A stretch of DNA of 15,355 nt from Thermoplasmata archaeon (GCA_021793945.1 JAJYRT010000033.1:1-15355), one strand, 5' to 3'. Numbered from the stretch's first letter, positions 6,229 to 14,262 are shown. Numbers and translations: made by a program. The notes: a model not told the origin generated them from the letters alone.

Positions 6229-6238
6229 TTTTAAATAA
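6229..6238 (+). promoter_or_regulatory. TATA box of the riboswitch-thiT transcript
   Basis: TTTTAAATAA is centred about 25 nt upstream of position 6258-6260, exactly where the TPP aptamer begins, so the RNA likely starts at the riboswitch. Confidence 0.6.
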
Positions 6239-6257
6239 ACGGAAGCAATTTTCTTTC

Positions 6258-6342
6258 GATAAGGGGAGCTTCATTGGAGGCTGAGAGGATCAACGGTCGA
6301 CCCTTGGAACCTGATCCGGGTAATGCCGGCGGAGGGACTATT
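6258..6342 (+). ncRNA. TPP (thi-box) riboswitch
   Basis: The conserved blocks of the thiamine pyrophosphate aptamer appear in order: GGGGAGC (6263-6269), GCTGAGA (6280-6286), ACCC (6300-6303), ACCTGATC (6309-6316), GGGTAATGCC (6318-6327) and GGCGGAGGGA (6328-6337; usual consensus GGCGUAGGGA). A small stem GCTTC/GAGGC with an ATTG loop (6268-6281) and a short closing P1 (about 6258-6261 with 6339-6342) are visible. The aptamer is compact at about 85 nt. The conserved 3' strand contains GGAGGG (6331-6336), a strong Shine-Dalgarno match, which in the ligand-bound fold would be paired in P4. TPP binding should therefore mask a ribosome-binding site. TPP riboswitches are rare in archaea but were described in Thermoplasma upstream of MFS transporter genes. 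Confidence 0.95.
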
Positions 6343-6343
6343 T

Positions 6344-6472
6344 GTGAAATACGCGGACTTAAATAAAAAAGTGAGAAACGAAATAAAAACGCCAGGAACA
6401 ACTTCTGAGCGCGCACGCAATATTGCTTCTATTGGGACAGCAGCAGTGAGGGACCATGGCCGATCCCGCTGA
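6344..6472 (+). CDS. Possible 42-codon leader ORF between riboswitch and transporter
   Basis: GTG at 6344 lies 7 nt after the GGAGGG inside the riboswitch 3' strand, the best-placed start codon for that ribosome-binding sequence. It opens 42 codons (MKYADLNKKVRNEIK at the start, basic and polar) ending at TGA 6470-6472, overlapping the transporter ATG at 6456 in another frame by 17 nt. If translated, it would couple riboswitch control to the transporter: ribosomes finishing the leader could re-initiate at 6456. I recognise no homologue. It may instead be a chance frame, with the transporter initiating from its own weak GAGGG sequence (6448-6452). A real N-terminal extension disrupted by a frameshift is a third option. 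Confidence 0.35.
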   Translation: MKYADLNKKVRNEIKTPGTTSERARNIASIGTAAVRDHGRSR

Positions 6473-7709
6473 TCTTTACAGCTCTATTTCCATGGGCGGC
6501 GAGAAATACCTCACCCTGAGGAAAGAGATCGACAATTCAGGCTGGGGCAGGTATCATTCACTCTTGCTGGCAACAATGATGTCAAGCTTTTTTGTGTGGG
6601 GAATGCTCCTTGTCATTGGACCCCTGATCACAAACTGGCCTGTGATCCCCTCTTCATATTTCACCGTCTTGCTGGTATCATCGCCCGCAGGCTTGCTTTC
6701 AGGCAACCTGCTGATGGGGTACCTCTCCGATCGCTATGGCAGGCGGAGGATATTCATCCTGACACTACTCTTAGGCATAATAGGTATTTTCGGAATCTTG
6801 ATCTCACTGAGCCCACTGGAAATTGTTGTTGCCATCTTTCTCGCCGAGATGGGATTCGGTGGTGATGAGACGGTGTCGCTTGCGTTCATGGCGGAACAGT
6901 TTCCCATAAGGTATCGCGGAAAGGCGATCATAGCGGCATCAAATTCAGCGAACATAGGAGTTGCAGCAATTTCTGCGGTCTTCCTTTTCATACCCACCTC
7001 CATTCTTGACCAGAAGGCAATATTTGCGATCATGATAGTCGTTGCGCTTGCAGTCGCGCTACTGACAAGATCCAGACTCCCAGAGAGCCTCAGGTGGGCT
7101 TTCGTTTCGAAGACAGCATCCGGTACAAAACGTAAAAGACTCACAAGTTACGATTATTTCAAGTTTCTTGTGCTGCTGTCCTTTGCCATAACCATTGTGC
7201 TCACGTTTGCACTTGTGGGATACGTGATTGGCCCCTATGAGTTTCCGCAACTGACCAGCATGATAGCTTTTGCTTATGGAGCTGCGGAAGCCATTGCAGG
7301 CGTCGCTCTTCTGTTCTTCATAAACATGATTGGAAGAAGGAAACTGTCAGTTATAGCATATGCTGGTGGGTTTGTGTCAATGGCACTTTTCATACCATAC
7401 GCAATATATTCCAGATCCATAGTAATACTGGCTTTTTTGCTTGCACTGAACGCAATATTTGGAGAGATGGGATGGGCAGTCAGGGAACTTCTCCAGCCGG
7501 AGCTGTTCATAACGACAAACAGGGGAAAAGGCATAGCCGGTGTCCGTGGGATCGCCTACGTTCTCTATATAATCACGCTCTTCGCCATCACCGGATTTTC
7601 CCTGACAGATTACATCATTTATGCCGTTATCATATGGGCTATTGGTATGGTTGCATCTGTTGCCTGGTACGTGAGAGGAAGAGAAACCATGGACGCCAGC
7701 CTAATCTAG
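6456..7709 (+). CDS. thiT: MFS transporter under TPP riboswitch control, probable thiamine or precursor transporter
   Basis: The 417-residue protein has about 12 TM segments. Motif A is GYLSDRYGRRR (88-98) in the TM2-TM3 loop. The TM4-TM5 stretch 'GGDETVSLAFMAEQFPIRYRGKA' resembles the metabolite/sugar-porter branch of the MFS, and the second-half counterpart of motif A is 'MIGRRK'. The first ~30 residues are hydrophilic. The substrate is assigned from context: a TPP riboswitch controls the transcript, and Thermoplasma MFS genes behind such riboswitches have been predicted as thiamine-related transporters (named thiT1/thiT2). It likely imports thiamine or a precursor when TPP is low. An in-frame TGA at 6447 rules out a start further upstream. 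It is convergent with the thermopsin gene, 17 bp away. Confidence 0.85.
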   Translation: MADPADLYSSISMGGEKYLTLRKEIDNSGWGRYHSLLLATMMSSFFVWGMLLVIGPLITNWPVIPSSYFTVLLVSSPAGLLSGNLLMGYLSDRYGRRRIFILTLLLGIIGIFGILISLSPLEIVVAIFLAEMGFGGDETVSLAFMAEQFPIRYRGKAIIAASNSANIGVAAISAVFLFIPTSILDQKAIFAIMIVVALAVALLTRSRLPESLRWAFVSKTASGTKRKRLTSYDYFKFLVLLSFAITIVLTFALVGYVIGPYEFPQLTSMIAFAYGAAEAIAGVALLFFINMIGRRKLSVIAYAGGFVSMALFIPYAIYSRSIVILAFLLALNAIFGEMGWAVRELLQPELFITTNRGKGIAGVRGIAYVLYIITLFAITGFSLTDYIIYAVIIWAIGMVASVAWYVRGRETMDASLI

Positions 7710-7726
7710 GTGCGCAAGGCCCACGA

Positions 7727-10700
7727 TCACTTTTTCCTCATTTTTCTGTACACGAGGAAAGCGGAGACGACGCCTCCAGCTATCACACCAAGTATGGCAT
7801 AACCTACCAGTAATATCGGGCTGGCAGCCTGGATGAATGTTATACCTATGGAGCTGTCATTGAAGCCCATGGTGAACCTTCCTCCGGAACTGGAAACGTA
7901 GCCAGCTACCTGGCCTATTGTGTAACTGTAGGTTCCAGGAGACAGTCCCGGCACAATGATGGTGCTGTTTGTAGAGTTATACTGCGTCCCATTTATTGTG
8001 ATGGACCACTGCGTACCGATCCCGAGTCCATTCTCGCTCACTGAAAGTGAATACTCATCCGGGGTGAAGTTAAGGTGAATGTGTACATTCCGTCCCGACA
8101 CTACAACTGTCTCATTGGAGGATACCAGAGTATATCCATAGGCTGATACAGAGTAATTGTATGTTCCGTTTGTGGCTCCGAATAATATGAGGGAAACGCC
8201 TGGAGCACTGTACGCCGTTGTGGGAACGATGCCGTTACCGGATATGGTGATATTCCAGAACGATCCTGCAGACAGTCCGATAGGGGTGAACGCTATTTCA
8301 TAAGTTTCGATGGAAATGAATTTGAGTGACACGGTGCTGTCCATTCCACTGACGGTGAAATTCCCCGTTACGGTTGTATACAGCCCATTTGCCTCGCCGT
8401 AATATTCATAAGTCCCATTTGGGAGCGAAAACGTCGTCTTGCCACTGGTTATTACTCCACCGAACAGGATCGTCGGTACTTTGTCGGGAGTAAGGAAATT
8501 TGACTGGATTTCCAAAAGGTATTCAGTTCCCGGGTTAAGCGTGGAAGGGCTGAATGTTACGGACTGCGGGTATTGAAGTGGGCTTTTGTCGCTGCCATAA
8601 GCTATCAGCCCTCCGTCATTATGCGGCTGGCTGCTGTTTTCGTTGTAGTTCATCCAGTAGTTCCCGCTTATGCCTTTTCCGCCTATGATGTTCTTGCCGG
8701 GGATTATGGAAATATTCCACTTATTGGAGTAAGTGAATGTACCTCCACTGTATATGTCGTTTCCCTTCCCACCCGGGCTGACTGCGGGAGCAGTTCCGGA
8801 GAAAAAGTTGTTATAGATTGTATTGTTTGAACTGTAAAGCTCCAGACCCACCGGTGAATTGCTGTTCAGGAAATACTGGTCCAGGGCATTGGTGACAGTA
8901 GCATCGATGGAAAAGACGTTTCCTGTAACAGTATTGTTCGAATGAGTGCTGTTGGGATTGTAAATGATCATTGAACTTCCCTGGCTGGCGAAATAATTTC
9001 CCGTTATGTTGATGTCAGTTGAATTCCACAGCAAGATGTTTGCAGCGGGGAATCCAGTTAATGCCTCAGAGAACCATCCAGAGACATAGGAAGAGTTCTC
9101 TATGCTTATATTGGACGACCCGTATACCAGCATGCTCAGGTAATTGACCTCCGGAAGGCCGGCAGTCGTGAGCTGGAGAAGATCAGAAACGGGGTAGCTC
9201 ACCCGGAATGATGGCGGGTCTATTATTGCATGATCCGACACATTTGAAATCATCAGCCCTCCGAAGACAGGGAAAGTGAAGTCATTCATCTCTGTGAACA
9301 ACTGGTTCAGACTGCTGCTTTCATTGGATCCGAACAGGACATAGGGTGAAGCTGCAGTGCCGGACCCGTTATAGCTGATATTTTTCAGCTGGCTGTTTCC
9401 ATCTGCAAACAGTGGGGTGTATATGCCGGTGGCATAGTTCAATGAAAGGGTTATATCATTTTGACCGGAAGAAGCCAGTTTCATCTGAAAAGGATCATGG
9501 TTGCTCATAAGAGCTTCCGCTGAATAGTTACCTGGAGGCAGGATGTACTCGAAAGATCCGTTCTGATCAGTTGGCGCCCATTCCGCTGAACTGGCGTTGA
9601 AGCTGTTTCCAGCATTAATAAACATGAACCCGTTTGACGGCGAAAGTTTGCCGCTATAGTCAGCGAATCCGCTTTTGACCGAGCTTATTCCGCTTGTGTT
9701 TCCCGTGTTCCACAAACCATATAGCAGCGAAGGCCCTTCATTCAGGTGCACTGTATGGCCTGTGGAATAATACGCTGATGTCCCTTCAGACGTTTCTCCT
9801 GTATCTGTACCGAAGTCATAGGCGGAGGGGACGCTCTTGTAGGCTGAATGTGATATGTACTTCAGGCTCATGCTTGCGCTGATGTTGTATATTGAGGTGG
9901 TGCTTCCGCCACCCGGCCCTCCGATCATGAATTCCGCATCATAGAGAAGGCCATTGGGAGCAAGCTCATTGCCATTCACCGAGAAGTTGGCAGGCTTTGC
10001 CGTATACCCCGCAGGTTGGCCGCCAGCGGAATTGAAAGTCACTTGGTCGAATGTTCCAGATTTTGTTTTCTGGGACCCATTTATATTTCCTGTCAGGCTA
10101 TAATTGAAGAACACGGTGTTGTTGGCAGTCCCATTATTAGTGGAGTTAAGGTAAAGGCTGATCGTGAAGGGCATGGTAACGGTGAAACTTGGGCCAAGCG
10201 CTATGTGAACGCCAGGGTAACTGATAACGTTACCGGTGCTATGTAGTATCGTTCCAGGTTCCATAACGGAGGTCGGGCTGGAAAAGTTCCACACGTTGTC
10301 CTCAAGGGAGAGGTTGTGAGTTCTAGTGGAGTAAACCATGACATTTTGTGTCCAGTATGAATAACTATCATTTCCCTTTACGGTGGCGTTTCCGAGAACT
10401 GCGTTGAGCTGTACAGATACCGTATTTGGTGCATCGTTCAGGAGATAGAAATCACTCAGGTTATTGACCATGAGGGTGCCTTTGAAGCTTGAAGTATTAT
10501 AGCTCTCGCCCGTCCCATTTACGACGCCGAAGTCACCAATGCCCATCGGAGCGGGTGCCGAAGAGTAAAGCGGCGAGACATGTCCGTTAGCAATGCCTAC
10601 ATTGGCATTTATGTTTGGAAGAAACAGAAACCTGTTCATCGCACCAGACGCATTAGCGATGCCCGTTACGGTTGAAGCCAGAGCCTTTACTGTGGAAATT

Positions 10701-10879
10701 GGTTGCGAGATGTTGCTGCCGGCAGCAGTTGCTGATGGCTGGAGAACTCCGTTATGCAATGATGTCTGTGATGCGTTACTATTGCCATGAATCAGGGGAA
10801 CATAAAGGCCAGAGAGTATGGTGATTGAAACAATGACGATCACGCCTGCCAATATCAAGCTTCTTCCGTGGAATTTCAT
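7727..10879 (-). CDS. Membrane-anchored thermopsin-family (peptidase A5) surface protein with beta-helix and C-terminal repeats
   Basis: The 1050-residue exported protein starts with a signal/anchor segment (residues 7-30). The thermopsin domain spans about 100-390; hallmarks are APAPMGIGDFG, SFKGTLMVNNL, YWTQNV, SLEDNVWNFSS, NGLLYDAEFMIGGPGGGSTT and YDFGTDTGETS. Thermopsins are acid proteases acting outside the cell at low pH. Residues about 585-770 have Asn-rich 'NITGNYF', 'NNTVTGNVF', 'NNTIYNNFF' turns, typical of a right-handed parallel beta-helix (NosD-like). Three Ig-like repeats follow (about 775-855, 858-938, 942-1016; 'F...GL..G..W.ItI.G', 'NGTY.Y'), then one TM helix (1021-1043) and a basic tail. 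N-x-S/T glycosylation sequons are abundant. ATG 10879 is preferred over TTG 10894 because a TATA box (10901-10910) lies 26 nt upstream. The protein should sit outside the membrane, degrading proteins or binding glycans. Confidence 0.9.
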   Translation of the reverse strand: MKFHGRSLILAGVIVIVSITILSGLYVPLIHGNSNASQTSLHNGVLQPSATAAGSNISQPISTVKALASTVTGIANASGAMNRFLFLPNINANVGIANGHVSPLYSSAPAPMGIGDFGVVNGTGESYNTSSFKGTLMVNNLSDFYLLNDAPNTVSVQLNAVLGNATVKGNDSYSYWTQNVMVYSTRTHNLSLEDNVWNFSSPTSVMEPGTILHSTGNVISYPGVHIALGPSFTVTMPFTISLYLNSTNNGTANNTVFFNYSLTGNINGSQKTKSGTFDQVTFNSAGGQPAGYTAKPANFSVNGNELAPNGLLYDAEFMIGGPGGGSTTSIYNISASMSLKYISHSAYKSVPSAYDFGTDTGETSEGTSAYYSTGHTVHLNEGPSLLYGLWNTGNTSGISSVKSGFADYSGKLSPSNGFMFINAGNSFNASSAEWAPTDQNGSFEYILPPGNYSAEALMSNHDPFQMKLASSGQNDITLSLNYATGIYTPLFADGNSQLKNISYNGSGTAASPYVLFGSNESSSLNQLFTEMNDFTFPVFGGLMISNVSDHAIIDPPSFRVSYPVSDLLQLTTAGLPEVNYLSMLVYGSSNISIENSSYVSGWFSEALTGFPAANILLWNSTDINITGNYFASQGSSMIIYNPNSTHSNNTVTGNVFSIDATVTNALDQYFLNSNSPVGLELYSSNNTIYNNFFSGTAPAVSPGGKGNDIYSGGTFTYSNKWNISIIPGKNIIGGKGISGNYWMNYNENSSQPHNDGGLIAYGSDKSPLQYPQSVTFSPSTLNPGTEYLLEIQSNFLTPDKVPTILFGGVITSGKTTFSLPNGTYEYYGEANGLYTTVTGNFTVSGMDSTVSLKFISIETYEIAFTPIGLSAGSFWNITISGNGIVPTTAYSAPGVSLILFGATNGTYNYSVSAYGYTLVSSNETVVVSGRNVHIHLNFTPDEYSLSVSENGLGIGTQWSITINGTQYNSTNSTIIVPGLSPGTYSYTIGQVAGYVSSSGGRFTMGFNDSSIGITFIQAASPILLVGYAILGVIAGGVVSAFLVYRKMRKK

Positions 10880-10900
10880 AGTGGGCTGATGCAAATCCGC

Positions 10901-10910
10901 TCTTAAAAAG
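10901..10910 (-). promoter_or_regulatory. TATA box of the thermopsin gene
   Basis: Minus-strand CTTTTTAAGA is centred about 26 nt upstream of the ATG at 10879. It gives this gene its own promoter in the short gap after the methyltransferase and argues for the ATG over an upstream TTG. Confidence 0.5.
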
Positions 10911-10949
10911 ATTAGCTAACCTGGGGCTTTGAGGAGGTAAGACCTAAAA

Positions 10950-12404
10950 TCACTTGCTTGCGAGCGGATCAGGTAATTTTGTGGGATAAAACATGCGGTC
11001 GCGGAAGAGCCTATCCATCGTTTCATTGTCAGCTTGAACGAGGGCTTCATGGAAGTCCGCTTTCTTCTCCTTCTCCTGAAATATAGGATAAGTCGTCAAT
11101 ATTGACCTTGCCTGGTTGAGCCCCAGATACTTCCTCGTGTAGCTCGAGGACGAGTACTTGTAGGTTGTCAAGAATTCGCTGTTAAACCTGTACCTCGCAT
11201 ATTCAAGTGTTTTGTTGAAATAGATTCTAAGGTATTCCTGTTCCTCTGCAGGAAGGCTGGCGAACAGAATCTGTATGGGGTGTGTCCTGTACTTCTTTCC
11301 GGATACTACAATGGCATCAGCATTGAACTCCTCTCTTATATTGTAGAGCCCGCATCTTCCTTTCCAGCTGCCGGAGTCGAGGGTTCTTAGAAAAAGTATG
11401 TTACTCCTGATAATCGAAATGGTATCATCGTTTATCATGTATTCTCGTTTGGCATACGTGCGGTTGGAAAAACAGCTCACGTCAACCACATGTGTCTTGT
11501 AGTTCCCTGGCCTGGCCAATAGTTCCTCTTCCGATAGGTAAAACCTGAATTTCAGGTCATTTTTTGGAAGGTCGGAGAGAAAGTCATCGAAAAAGAGGCC
11601 GGCGCGATAATCATTTCTCCTATCAAGGGTGATATTGGAGCTAGAGGTCGTGTCTCCCACAGTGGTGACTGGAAGAGTAAAGTTTTGAGCTTTCCCGGAG
11701 GATTTCTCGAAAAAGCATATCACAACATTTGTACCTGTATACTGGAAAATTCTCTTCTCAATCACTGTTGCCTTTTCCAGCCTGTATTTTGAAAATAGCA
11801 ATTTCCTGATTTCGTTTGAGACTGAATTGCCGTAAAGGAAATTTGAGGGTATTATATACACCATTTTATCCAGTCCCTCCTCAAAATCCCGCAGCAGCGC
11901 GATTTGGTAAAGATCCTGCAATCCGCTTGCACTGCCGGTGAAATAGCTGAGGTATGGTCTGACGGACGGGGTCTTTGCAATATATCCTAGGTATAGATAT
12001 GGTGGGTTTGTAATATGGAAAACCCTGAATTTTGTATTCAACCTCGGGAATGCCTTCATGCCATCGTTTGTTAAGATGTTCTTCTCGGCTATATCAAGCG
12101 GAATGCCGTATCCAGCGGCTTTTTCCCGTGATCGTAACACCGCATCCTCGCTGACATCAGAAAGGAAGACATGATCTTCGAAGAACTGGATGCGATGAGC
12201 TTCATCTACATGTTCAAGCATTGGCAAGATGAGGTTGCCCTCACCGCAGAAATTGTCTGTCCAAGCATAATCAAACAACCTGTCACTTATGTTCGGGTAA
12301 ATGTAATCCTCAAAAATATCGACTGGGGTAAGGTGACTGCCAAAATTCCTCCTTCTTTCCCTTTCCATTCCATTATTCATGGTTTTGCATTCCTTGGGTT
12401 CCAT
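10950..12404 (-). CDS. N6-adenine DNA methyltransferase (TaqI-like class), no restriction partner seen
   Basis: The 484-residue protein has the motif order of N6-adenine methylases: FGSHLTP (motif X region, 21-27), DNFCGEGNLILP (motif I, S-adenosylmethionine binding, 50-61), LSDVS (motif II, D83), catalytic NPPY (motif IV, 133-136), then MVYIIPSNFLYG and TNVVICFFEK. The C-terminal ~250 residues should carry the DNA target recognition domain and resemble type II/IIG-like enzymes with 'hltP..i...i.p' starts. It adds a methyl group to adenine in a specific DNA site; the site cannot be read from sequence. No neighbouring endonuclease was found, so it is solitary or its partner is elsewhere. ATG 12404 is preferred over GTG 12425 because the TATA element at 12431-12443 would place the RNA start near 12414. 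Confidence 0.85.
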   Translation of the reverse strand: MEPKECKTMNNGMERERRRNFGSHLTPVDIFEDYIYPNISDRLFDYAWTDNFCGEGNLILPMLEHVDEAHRIQFFEDHVFLSDVSEDAVLRSREKAAGYGIPLDIAEKNILTNDGMKAFPRLNTKFRVFHITNPPYLYLGYIAKTPSVRPYLSYFTGSASGLQDLYQIALLRDFEEGLDKMVYIIPSNFLYGNSVSNEIRKLLFSKYRLEKATVIEKRIFQYTGTNVVICFFEKSSGKAQNFTLPVTTVGDTTSSSNITLDRRNDYRAGLFFDDFLSDLPKNDLKFRFYLSEEELLARPGNYKTHVVDVSCFSNRTYAKREYMINDDTISIIRSNILFLRTLDSGSWKGRCGLYNIREEFNADAIVVSGKKYRTHPIQILFASLPAEEQEYLRIYFNKTLEYARYRFNSEFLTTYKYSSSSYTRKYLGLNQARSILTTYPIFQEKEKKADFHEALVQADNETMDRLFRDRMFYPTKLPDPLASK

Positions 12405-12430
12405 TTCTCCATCCTTCAATTGCACCAGAC

Positions 12431-12443
12431 CAATTAATTTTTA
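12431..12443 (-). promoter_or_regulatory. TATA element of the methyltransferase gene
   Basis: Minus-strand CTAAAAATTAATTG is centred about 33 nt from ATG 12404 and only ~12 nt from GTG 12425. It therefore predicts a roughly 10-nt leader with GGATGGAG before ATG 12404. Confidence 0.45.
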
Positions 12444-12497
12444 GCCCAGTGGATGGATCTGGTTCCCTTGTTGGAGCACCCATGTTCTAAGGATAAA

Positions 12498-12507
12498 CTC
12501 TTTATCA
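12498..12507 (+). promoter_or_regulatory. TATA box of the small membrane-protein gene
   Basis: CTCTTTATCA is centred about 25 nt before ATG 12528, giving a leaderless start there and arguing against the earlier in-frame ATG at 12453. Confidence 0.45.
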
Positions 12508-12527
12508 CATTCAATATACTTACCATA

Positions 12528-12902
12528 ATGAAATACAATCAACCCCCTGACTTCTGGAACTCAATCCTGGCCAGGGCACTGATTGATGGAGAGTTGACTG
12601 TCAGAAAGTCTGACGATTTTGGAAATCGCGTTCCTGAACCTTCCTCAAGCGGACTTTTCAGAAGGTCCGTGGGGGAGCCGAAGGGCCAGATTGCGGACTG
12701 GCGTGCTTCAATAGAAGGATCGGTACGCGGAGTGCATGTGCTTGAATACAGTGACAGGTATGAGATACACGTCGATAGTTTTGACCCATATAAGAGGCCG
12801 TTTCAGCATATATTGTTTGATAGCCCTAAAACAGGCATGGCGTTGTTGATGGGCGGAATCGGTGCCGCACTGTTTATTAGAAACCTCATAAGAAAAAAAT
12901 GA
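12528..12902 (+). CDS. Small tail-anchored hypothetical protein
   Basis: The 124-residue protein is mostly soluble and mixed-charge, with a Pro/Ser linker (PEPSSSG, 36-42), a tryptophan-containing segment (IADWRASIEG), a beta-rich stretch (VHVLEYSDRYEIHVDSFDPY) and one hydrophobic C-terminal helix (about 102-118) followed by a basic end IRNLIRKK. This is the layout of a tail-anchored protein facing the cytoplasm. I do not recognise the family. It begins an apparent two-gene unit with the EamA transporter 61 bp downstream, so it might be an accessory or regulatory partner of that transporter; this is inference. The divergent methyltransferase lies 123 bp upstream. The start is chosen from the TATA spacing. 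Confidence 0.65.
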   Translation: MKYNQPPDFWNSILARALIDGELTVRKSDDFGNRVPEPSSSGLFRRSVGEPKGQIADWRASIEGSVRGVHVLEYSDRYEIHVDSFDPYKRPFQHILFDSPKTGMALLMGGIGAALFIRNLIRKK

Positions 12903-12963
12903 GGCAAAACATGATGCTTTCCAGGCAGGCTGACTTTCCAATGTCATCCAGAGGTAGTTGAAC

Positions 12964-13884
12964 ATGCCGTCCCAGACAAGGGGCTATCTCATGGTCATTG
13001 TAGCGGCCTCGCTCTGGGGGCTCTCGGGCACCGCTGCCCAGGACCTTTTCCACAGCTATGGCTTCCAACCGATCTGGCTGGTGGAAATTCGCATGCTTTT
13101 TTCTGGGGTTCTGCTGCTTATCATTTACCGTCTTCTTCTGCCAGATAACCCGGCGATAGGAAAGATGGGTTGGAAGGACGTACTGTCCATGGTTATCTTC
13201 GGAATAGCCGGACTGCTCGCCGTCCAGCTGGCGTATTTCGTGACAATAGATTACAGCAACGCCGGTACAGCCACTCTCCTGCAGTATGTCGCCCCATTTT
13301 TTATAATGGTATGGCTTGTGTTGACTGGATCGAAACGGGTCTATGCATTCGAACTAGTCTCGGTGCTGGTAGCAATGAGTGGACTCTTTCTACTGCTTAC
13401 CGATGGAAGCCTTACTGGCATCAAGGTCTCTTATCTGGCGATATACTGGGGAATTGGATCAGCGCTTGCGGCCGCTTTCTATACGGTATATCCATACAGG
13501 CTCATAGACAGGTTCAACACGCTCCTCGTAACCGGTCTGGGAATGATCTTCGGATCGCTGGTGCTGATGCCCATATATTTCCCGTGGAACCTTTCCCGCT
13601 TCAGCATCAATGCTGTTTCTGTCTCACTGGTTATTTTCGTCGTCTTGCTGGGCACCGCATTGCCTTTCATGCTATATATTGGAAGCCTGAGGCATATCAG
13701 TCCGTCAAGTGCAAGCATCCTCTCTGTTTTTGAACCGCTCAGCGCAGTTGCAGCCACAGTTCTTCTGCTTGGAACAAGGCTGGGCGGATTCCAGATAGTC
13801 GGTGGTGTTCTCATAGTTGCGTCAACGGTCATAATCAGCGTGAAAGGTGGCATTTCAAGACCGAATTCCAGATCGGCGCGATGA
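12964..13884 (+). CDS. EamA/DMT-superfamily transporter (second in window)
   Basis: The 306-residue protein has about ten TM segments in two EamA repeats. Repeat one carries 'AASLWGLSGTAAQDL', 'IWLVEIRMLFSGVLLL' and 'YSNAGTATLLQYVAPFFIM', the latter a strong family signature. Repeat two has 'IYWGIGSALAAAFYTVYPYRLI' and 'ISPSSASILSVFEPLSAVAATVLLLG', equivalent to the conserved 'ia.i....P......'. It is an inner-membrane metabolite or amino-acid exporter of unknown substrate, closer to typical bacterial EamA proteins than the copy at 633-1487. ATG 12964 is chosen because GAGGT (12951-12955) lies 8 nt upstream, better placed than for the in-frame TTG at 12958. This Shine-Dalgarno fits a downstream operon gene. 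It is convergent with the next gene, 18 bp away. Confidence 0.9.
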   Translation: MPSQTRGYLMVIVAASLWGLSGTAAQDLFHSYGFQPIWLVEIRMLFSGVLLLIIYRLLLPDNPAIGKMGWKDVLSMVIFGIAGLLAVQLAYFVTIDYSNAGTATLLQYVAPFFIMVWLVLTGSKRVYAFELVSVLVAMSGLFLLLTDGSLTGIKVSYLAIYWGIGSALAAAFYTVYPYRLIDRFNTLLVTGLGMIFGSLVLMPIYFPWNLSRFSINAVSVSLVIFVVLLGTALPFMLYIGSLRHISPSSASILSVFEPLSAVAATVLLLGTRLGGFQIVGGVLIVASTVIISVKGGISRPNSRSAR

Positions 13885-13902
13885 TTCAATCCCACTTCGT
13901 TC

Positions 13903-14262
13903 TCAACTGTTCATTTCCCTGAAAATCTCATCGTATATATTCTGCTCCGGCTCTTCCTCGTGTACCGCCTCTGCGGCTTTGTAGATATTTCCTTTCTTGT
14001 AGGTCCACTGGTTTATTCTCCATGGCTTACCCCTGACTATGTTGACCTCTTCCCTGTGTGTCTCAAGGAATCCATATTCCTCAAGGTTATAGAAAACGTC
14101 CCTTTCAGGGGCAGAGAGAACATTGTCCAGCACGTAGTCTTCGTAGCCGAAGAATGAAAGAACAAAATCACAGAGTTCTTCCACGTCGCTGTGAATCATC
14201 CCCTTTTTACCGTATGTATTTTCGAGAGCCTTTATCAGGGTCTCCCTAGTCATTACGGACAT
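13903..14262 (-). CDS. Small acidic protein, possible winged-helix-like (DUF6015-type), unknown function
   Basis: The 119-residue protein starts with a helical TRETLIKALENTYG, then DVEELCDFVLSFFGYEDYVLDNVLSAPERDVFYNLEEYGFLETHREEVNI, followed by a basic KPWRINQWTYKK segment and a very acidic tail (HEEEPEQNIYDEIF). The pattern 'ERDVFYNLEEYGFLET.RE' followed by 'G..WRIN.W' looks like a winged-helix reader (helix-turn-helix then strand-wing), and resembles the conserved archaeal DUF6015 group as I recall it; that match is not certain. It might be a small DNA-binding regulator. Two ATGs compete: 14262 and 14253. A TATA-like TATTATAAC (14279-14287) gives no clear preference. No operon partner: the next minus-strand gene ends 116 bp upstream. 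Confidence 0.7.
   Translation of the reverse strand: MSVMTRETLIKALENTYGKKGMIHSDVEELCDFVLSFFGYEDYVLDNVLSAPERDVFYNLEEYGFLETHREEVNIVRGKPWRINQWTYKKGNIYKAAEAVHEEEPEQNIYDEIFREMNS

Noticed and set aside
10880..10894. TTG at 10894 as thermopsin start
   Set aside because: ATG 10879 has a TATA box at the proper distance and still leaves a complete signal/anchor segment.
12453..12527. ATG 12453 as start of the tail-anchored protein
   Set aside because: The TATA box at 12498-12507 lies inside this extension and points to ATG 12528.
12528..12902. Restriction endonuclease partner for the methyltransferase
   Set aside because: The protein is only 124 residues with a TM tail and has no PD-(D/E)xK, HNH or GIY-YIG motif.
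13170..13733. 187-residue plus-strand frame within the second EamA gene
   Set aside because: It lies in another frame of a well-supported membrane protein and shows mixed arginine/cysteine-rich composition without motifs.
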